DNA from: Megachile rotundata
Taxonomy: Eukaryota; Arthropoda; Insecta; Hymenoptera; Megachilidae
DNA: 64,000 bases
Assembly (NCBI RefSeq): GCF_050947335.1
Contig: NW_027473317.1
Coordinates: forward strand, 4,278,001 to 4,342,000
Direction: 5' to 3'
Below, piece by piece: positions 57,788 through 64,000 of this stretch. The notes below the pieces were generated by a model. It saw nothing but the letters and a program-made list of their open reading frames with translations. It did no database searches and was not told the DNA's origin. Every line of letters begins with the position of its first letter. The stretch's first letter is position 1. The translations under genes were made by a program, and so were the position numbers.

Positions 57788-59647
57788 TCGTATGATTGCG
57801 ATTCTTTGATTGCGATTGTATGATTGTGATTGTATGATTGTGATTGTATGATTGTGATTGTATGATTGTGATTGTATGATTGTGATTGTATGATTGTGAT
57901 TGTATGATTTTGATTGTATGATCGTGATTGTATGATCGTGATTGTGAGATCGTGATTGTATGATTGTGATTGTATGATTGTGATTGTATGATTGTGATTG
58001 TATGATTGTGATTGTATGATTGTGATTGTATGATAGTGATTGTATGATTGTGATTGTATGATTGTCATTGTATGATTGTGATTGTATGATTGTGATTGTA
58101 TGATTGTGATCGTATGATTGTGATCGTATGATTGTGATCGTATGATTGTGATCGTATGATTGTGATCGTATGATTGTGATTGTATGATTGTGATTGTGTG
58201 ATTGTGATTGTGAGATTGTGATTGTATGATTTTGATTGTATGATCGTGATTCTATGATCGTGATTGTGAGATTTTGATTGTGTGATTGTGATTGTATGAT
58301 TGTGATTGTATGATTGTGATTGTATGATTGTGATTGTATGATTGTGATTGTATGATTGCGATTGTATGATTGTGATTGTATGATAGTAATTGTATGATTG
58401 TGATTGTATGATTGTCATTGTATGATTGTGATTGTATGACTGTGATTGTATGATTGTGATTGTATGATTGTGATTGTATGATTGTGATTGTATGATTGTG
58501 ATTGTATGATTGTGATCGTATGATTGTGATTCTTTGATTGCGATTGTATGATTGTGATTGTATGATTGTGATTTTATGATTTTGATTGTGTGATTGTGAT
58601 TGTATGATTGTGATTGTATGATTGTGATTGTATGATTGTGATTGTATGATTGTGATTGTATGATTGTGATTGTATGATTGTGATTGTATGATTGTGATTG
58701 TATGATTGTGATTGTATGATTGTGATTGTATGATAGTAATTGTATGATTGTGATTGTATGATTGTCATTGTATGATTGTGATTGTATGACTGTGATTGTA
58801 TGATTGTGATTGTATGATTGTGATTGTATGATTGTGATTGTATGATTGTGATTGTATGATTGTGATCGTATGATTGTGATTCTTTGATTGCGATTGTATG
58901 ATTGTGATTGTATGATTGTGATTGTATGATTGTGATTGTATGATTGTGATTGTATGATTGTGATTGTATGATTGTGATTGTATGATTGTGATTGTATGAA
59001 TGCGATTGTATGATTGTGACTGTATGATTGTGATTGTATGATTGTCATTGTATGATTGTGATTGTATGATTATGATTGTATGATTGTGATTGTATGATTG
59101 TCATTGTATGATTGTGATTGTATGATTACGATTGTATGATTGTGCTTGTATGATTGTGATTGTGTGATTGTGATTGTATGATTGTGATTGTATGATTGTG
59201 ATTGTAGGATTGTGATTGTGTGATTGCGATTGTATGATTGTGACTGTATGACTGTGACTGTATGATTGTCATTGTATGATTGCGATTGTATGATTGTGAT
59301 TGTATGGTTGTGATTGCATGATTGTGATTGTATGATTGCGATTGTATGATTGTGATTGTATGATTGTGATTGTATGATTGTGGTCGTATGATTGTGATCG
59401 TACGATTGTGATTGTATAATGGTGATTGTATGATTGTGATTGTATGATTGTGATTGTGAGATTGTGATTGTATGATTTTGATTGTATGACCGTGATTGTA
59501 TGATCGTGATTGTGAGATCGTGATTGTATGATTGTGATTGTATGATTGTGATTGTATGATTGTGATTGTATGATTGTGATTGTATGATTGTGATTGTATG
59601 ATTGTGATTGCATGATTGTGATTGTATGATTATGATCGTATGATTGT

Positions 59648-59656
59648 GATTTATGA
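59648..59656 (+). other. 1-bp deletion marker GATTTATGA, copy 7
   Basis: Same deletion and context as copy 6, 3,163 bases on (226 units minus 1). It is the last one in the window. Confidence 0.9.
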
Positions 59657-60549
59657 TTGTGATTGTATGATTCTGATTGTATGATTGTGATTGTATGATA
59701 GTGATTGTATGATTGTTTCTGTATGATTGTGATTGTATGATTGCGATTGTGTGATTATGATTGTATGATTGTGATTGTATGATTGTTATTGTATGATTGT
59801 GATCGTATGATTGTAATTGTGTGATTGCGATAGTATGATTGTGACTGTATGATTGTGATTGTATGATTGTCATTGTATGATTGTGATTGTATGATTATGA
59901 TTGTATGATTGTCATTGTATGATTGTGATTGTGTGATTGTGATTGTGTGATTGTGATTGTATGATTGTGATTGTATGATTGTGATTGTATGATTATGATC
60001 GTATGATTGTGATTGTATGATTGTGATTGTATGATTGTGATTGTATGATTGTGATTGCATGATTGTGATTGCATGATTGCGATTGTATGATTGTGATTGT
60101 ATGATTGTGATTGTATGATTGTTTCCGTATGATTGTGATTGTATGATTGCGATTGTATGATTCTGATTGTATGATTGTGATTGTATGATTGTGATTGTGT
60201 GATTGTGATTGTGTGATTGTGATAGTATAATTGTGATTGTATGATTGTGATTGTATGATTGTGATTGTATGATTGCGATTGTATGATTCTGATTGTATGA
60301 TTGTGATTGTATGATCGTGATTGTATGATCGTGATTGTATGATCGTGATTGTGAGATAGTGATTGTATGATTGTGGTTGTATGATTGTGATTGTATGATT
60401 GTGATTGTATGATTGTGATTGTATGATTGTGTTTGCATGATTGTGATTGTATGATCGTGATTGTGAGATTGTGATTGTATGATTGTGATTGTATGATTGT
60501 GATTGTATGATTGTGATTGTATGATTGTGATTGTATGATTGTGATTGTA

Positions 60550-62150
60550 TGATTGTGATTGTATGATTGTGATCGTATGATTGTGATCGTATGATTGTGA
60601 TCGTATGATTGTGATTCTTTGATTGCGATTGTATGATTGTGATTGTATGATTGTGATTGTATGATTGTGATTGTATGATTGTGATTGTATGATTGTGATT
60701 GTATGATTGTGATTGTATGATTGTGATTGTATGATTGTGATTGTATGATTGTGATTGTATGATTGTGATTGTATGATTGTGATTGTATGATTGTGATTGT
60801 ATGATTGTGATTGTATGATTGTGATTGTATGAATGTGATCGTATGATTGTGGTCGTATGATTGTGATTGTATAATGGTGATTGTATGATTGCGATTCTAT
60901 GATTGTGATTGTATGATTGTGATTGTATGATTGTGATTGTATGATTGTGATCGTATGATTGTGGTCGTATGATTGTGATTGTATGATTGTGATTGTATGA
61001 TTGTGACTGTATGATTGTGATTGTTTGATTGTGATTGTATGATTGTGATTGTGTGATTGTGATTGTATGATTCTGATAGTATGATTGTGATTGTAAGATT
61101 GTGATTGTGTGATTGCGATTGTATGATTGTGACTGTATGATTGTGATTGTATGATTGTCATTGTATGATTGTGAATGTATGATTATGATTGTATGATTGT
61201 GATTCTTTGATTGTGATTGTATGATTATGATTGTATGATTGTGATTGTATGATTGTGATTGTGTGATTGTGATTGTATGATTCTGATCGTATGATTGTGA
61301 TTCTTTGATTCCGATTGTATGATTGTGATTGTATGATTGTTATTGTATGATTGTGATCGTATGATTGTGATTGTGTGATTGCGATTGTATGATTGTGACT
61401 GTATGATTGTGATTGTATGATTGTCATTGTATGATTGTGATTGTATGATTATGATTGTATGATTGTCATTGTATGATTGTGATTGTGTGATTGTGATTGT
61501 ATGATTGTGATTGTATGATTGTGATTGTATGATTATGATCGTATGATTGTGATTGTATGATTGTGATTGTATGGTTGTGATTGTATGATTGTGATTGCAT
61601 GATTGTGATTGCATGATTGCGATTGTATGATTGTGATTGTATGATTGAGATTGTATGATTGTTTCTGTATGATTGTGATTGTATGATTGCGATTGTATGA
61701 TTCTGATTGTATGATTGTGATTGTATGATTGTGATTGTGTGATTGTGATTGTGTGACTGTGATTGTGTGATTGTGATAGTATAATTGTGATTGTATGATT
61801 GTGATTGTATGATTGCGATTGTATGATTCTGATTGTATGATTGTGATTGTATGATTGTGATTGTGTGATTGTGATTGTGTGACTGTGATTGTGTGATTGT
61901 GATAGTATAATTGTGATTGTATGATTGTGATTGTATGATTGCGATTGTATGATTCTGATTGTATGATTGTGATTGTATGATCGTGATTGTATGATCGTGA
62001 TTGTATGATCGTGATTGTGAGATAGTGATTGTATGATTGTGGTTGTATGATTGTGATTGTATGATTGTGATTGTATGATTGTGATTGTATGATTGTGTTT
62101 GCATGATTGTGATTGTATGATCGTGATTGTGAGATTGTGATTGTATGATT
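60550..62150. repeat. Block B of a long-range duplication (partner at 4.05-5.68 kb)
   Basis: Matches 4,050-5,680 in variant order, including a perfect-unit run (60,627-60,832), TGAATGTGATCG at about 60,831, GGTCG, TATAATGG, GATTGTGAATG near 61,173, GATTCCG near 61,309, TATGGTTG near 61,572 and TTGAGATTG near 61,646. This copy has fewer units around the GGTCG modules, and it has gained a 126-bp internal duplication near 61.75-61.98 kb that block A lacks. Confidence 0.75.
61725..61976. repeat. 126-bp local tandem duplication (9 units)
   Basis: The string GTGTGATTG, GTGTGACTG, GTGTGATTG, GATAGTATAATTG, TTGCG, GATTCTG is present twice in a row; GTGTGACTGT is at 61,751 and 61,877, 126 bases apart. 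Block A near 5.4 kb has this string once. Edges are approximate. Confidence 0.8.
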
Positions 62151-64000
62151 GTCATTGTATGATTGTGATTGTATGACTGTGATTGTATGATTGTGATTGT
62201 ATGACTGTGATTGTATGATTGTGATTGTATGATTGTGATTGTATGATTGTGATTGTATGATTGTGATTGTATGATTGTGATCGTATGATTGTGATTGTAT
62301 GATTGTGATTGTGTGATTGTGATTGTGAGATTGTGATTGTATGATTTTGATTGTATGATCGTGATTCTATGATCGTGATTGTGAGATTTTGATTGTATGA
62401 TTGTGATCGTATGATTGTGATTGTATGATTGTGATTGTATGATTGTGATTGTATGATTGTGATTGTATGATTGTGATTGTATGATTGTGATTGTATGATA
62501 GTAATTGTATGATTGTGATTGTATGATTGTCATTGTATGATTGTGATTGTATGACTGTGATTGTATGATTGTGATTGTATGATTGTGATTGTATGATTGT
62601 GATTGTATGATTGTGATTGTATGATTGTGATCGTATGATTGTGATTCTTTGATTGCGATTGTATGATTGTGATTGTATGATTGTGATTGTATGATTGTGA
62701 TTGTATGATTGTGATTGTATGATTGTGATTATATGATTGTGATTGTATGAATGCGATTGTATGATTGTGACTGTATGATTGTGATTGTATGATTTTCATT
62801 GTATGATTGTGATTGTATGATTGCGATTGTATGATTCTGATTGTATGATTGTGATTGTATGATTGTGATTGTATGATCGTGATTGTATGATCGTGATTGT
62901 ATGATCGTGATTGTGAGATTGTGATTGTATGATTGTGGTTGTATGATTGTGATTGTATGATTGTGATTGTATGATTGTGATCGTATGATTGCGATTCTTT
63001 GATTGCGATTGTATGATTGTGATTGTATGATTGTGATTGTATGATTGTGATTGTATGATTGTGATTGTATGATTGTGATTGTATGATTGTGATTGTATGA
63101 TTGTGATTGTATGATTGTGATTGTATGATTGTGATTGTATGATTGTGATTGTATGATTGTGATTGTATGATTTTGATTGTATGATCGTGATTGTATGATC
63201 GTGATTGTGAGATCGTGATTGTATGATTGTGATTGTATGATTGTGATTGTATGATTGTGATTGTATGATTGTGATTGTATGATTGTGATTGTATGATAGT
63301 GATTGTATGATTGTGATTGTATGATTGTCATTGTATGATTGTGATTGTATGATTGTGATTGTATGATTGTGATCGTATGATTGTGATCGTATGATTGTGA
63401 TCGTATGATTGTGATTGTATGATTGTGATTGTGTGATTGAGATTGTGAGATTGTGATTGTATGATTTTGATTGTATGATCGTGATTCTATGATCGTGATT
63501 GTGAGATTTTGATTGTGTGATTGTGATTGTATGATTGTGATTGTATGATTGTGATTGTATGATTGTGATTGTATGATTGTGATTGTATGATTGCGATTGT
63601 ATGATTGTGATTGTATGATAGTAATTGCATGATTGTGATTGTATGATTGTCATTGTATGATTGTGATTGTATGACTGTGATTGTATGATTGTGATTGTAT
63701 GATTGTGATTGTATGATTGTGATTGTATGATTGTGATCGTATGATTGTGATTCTTTGATTGCGATTGTATGATTGTGATTGTATGATTGTGATTGTATGA
63801 TTTTGATTGTGTGATTGTGATTGTATGATTGTGATTGTATGATTGTGATTGTATGATTGTGATTGTATGATTGTGATTGTATGATTGTGATTGTATGATT
63901 GTGATTGTATGATTGTGATTGTATGATTGTGATTGTATGATAGTAATTGTATGATTGTGATTGTATGATTGTCATTGTATGATTGTGATTGTATGACTGT
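62151..64000. repeat. Array tract resembling 38.3-38.8 kb then 44.0-45.2 kb
   Basis: About 62,270-62,805 follows 38,260-38,800 (TTTTCATTG landmark near 62,799). From about 62,820 the order follows 44,036-45,240 (GATTCTATG at 44,684 and 63,483: offset 18,799, which is 1,343 units minus 3; three deletion markers lie between). Private changes include TTGAGATTG near 63,437 and GTAATTGCATG near 63,622. The array continues past the window end. Confidence 0.75.

Larger units (their letters stand above)
53520..60470. repeat. 3.16-kb repeat, two copies plus part of a third
   Basis: GTTTCTG at 53,809, 56,972 and, as GTTTCCG, 60,121 are spaced 3,163 and 3,149 (226 and 225 units, each minus 1). The minus 1 fits one deletion marker per interval (56,485 and 59,648). 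Copy 1 is about 53,520-56,655, copy 2 about 56,656-59,825, and the third begins at about 59,826. The local offset drifts from 3,219 to 3,163 by whole-unit changes, so this is older than the 10.39-kb event or has evolved faster. Copy 1 lies inside the second 10.39-kb block. Confidence 0.8.
1..64000. repeat. 14-bp tandem satellite/minisatellite array, whole window
   Basis: Every line of the window is made of the unit GATTGTGATTGTAT (or a rotation) with point variants, about 4,570 copies, and it continues past both ends. The unit splits into GATTGT plus GATTGTAT, so it looks like a duplicated hexamer core with an extra AT. Frequent variants are GATCGT (T to C, giving CpG), GATTGCG, GATTCTG, GATTATG, TCATTG, GACTG, GTGTG, GTGAGAT, GATAGTAAT, GATTCTTTG, GTTTCTG and TTGCATG. 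Variant order is copied in blocks (separate entries). No unique DNA, transposon, RNA gene or promoter interrupts it. The organism is probably eukaryotic, judging from array size and higher-order structure; the function is unknown. Array identity is certain; organism and chromosomal location are not visible. Confidence 0.98.

Noticed and set aside
1..64000. Histidine/asparagine-rich repeat protein, for example a metal-binding or antifreeze-like product
   Set aside because: The NHNH motif comes from the CACAATCAT register of the unit. It appears equally in every frame, and there is no non-repeat start or end to any frame.
1..64000. CRISPR array
   Set aside because: Units are directly abutting at a 14-bp period. 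There are no unique spacers of 25-40 bp and no cas genes.
1..64000. Telomeric repeat
   Set aside because: Telomere units are short and G-run-rich (for example TTAGGG types). This unit has no GG, and the array carries internal higher-order structure.
1..64000. Pumilio/FBF binding sites from TGTATGAT in each unit
   Set aside because: The usual RNA motif is UGUANAUA; the unit has G at position 6 and U at the last position. The match is partial and would need the + strand to be transcribed, for which there is no evidence here.
1..64000. Tandem promoters or TATA boxes from TGTATGAT or TATAATTG units
   Set aside because: TATAATTG and TATAATGG are single-base variants of the repeat with no associated start site or gene downstream.

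Overview
The whole 64,000-base window is one uninterrupted tandem array of a 14-bp unit, GATTGTGATTGTAT, repeated roughly 4,570 times. The array runs off both ends. I see no unique sequence, transposon, RNA gene, promoter, CRISPR array or credible protein gene in it. The + strand consensus has 7 T, 4 G, 3 A and no C. The - strand is therefore almost free of G and has no stop codon in any frame, so long open frames on that strand are a by-product of the repeat. This is satellite or very long minisatellite DNA, most likely from a eukaryotic chromosome (subtelomeric, pericentromeric or intercalary heterochromatin). The species cannot be told from the sequence, and I do not recognise the unit as a named satellite.

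The array is not uniform at larger scale. Individual units carry point variants, and the order of these variants is copied in long blocks, which gives a mosaic of higher-order duplications. From left to right: a 757-bp offset duplication (480-1636); a clean 2,576-bp (184-unit) two-copy tandem duplication (5075-10243); a mixed stretch (10.2-21 kb) holding 0.7-kb modules copied at offsets of 1.1, 1.2 and 2.3 kb; a duplication of about 4.5-4.65 kb (21.07-29.4 kb), with a flank copied 9.97 kb away; a two-copy tandem duplication of about 3.1 kb (30.67-36.86 kb); a very recent duplication of about 10.39 kb (38.9-47.4 and 49.3-57.8 kb) that contains a 1,624-bp tandem duplication at its junction; a repeat of about 3.16 kb (53.5-60.5 kb); and a block at 60.55-62.15 kb matching 4.05-5.68 kb, some 56 kb away.

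Rare indels break the 14-bp phase and serve as internal landmarks. The same 1-bp deletion (GATTTATGA) occurs seven times, and a GATTTGAATG insertion occurs twice. Block-to-block offsets agree, modulo 14, with the number of deletions lying between the copies, which supports the reading that the deletion arose once and spread by segmental amplification. The pattern fits unequal exchange or replication-based amplification working at many scales, from single-unit gain or loss up to 10 kb. Nothing here forms a gene system. The interest lies in repeat evolution, strand asymmetry and possible assembly limits. Block boundaries were found by eye and are accurate to about one or two units.
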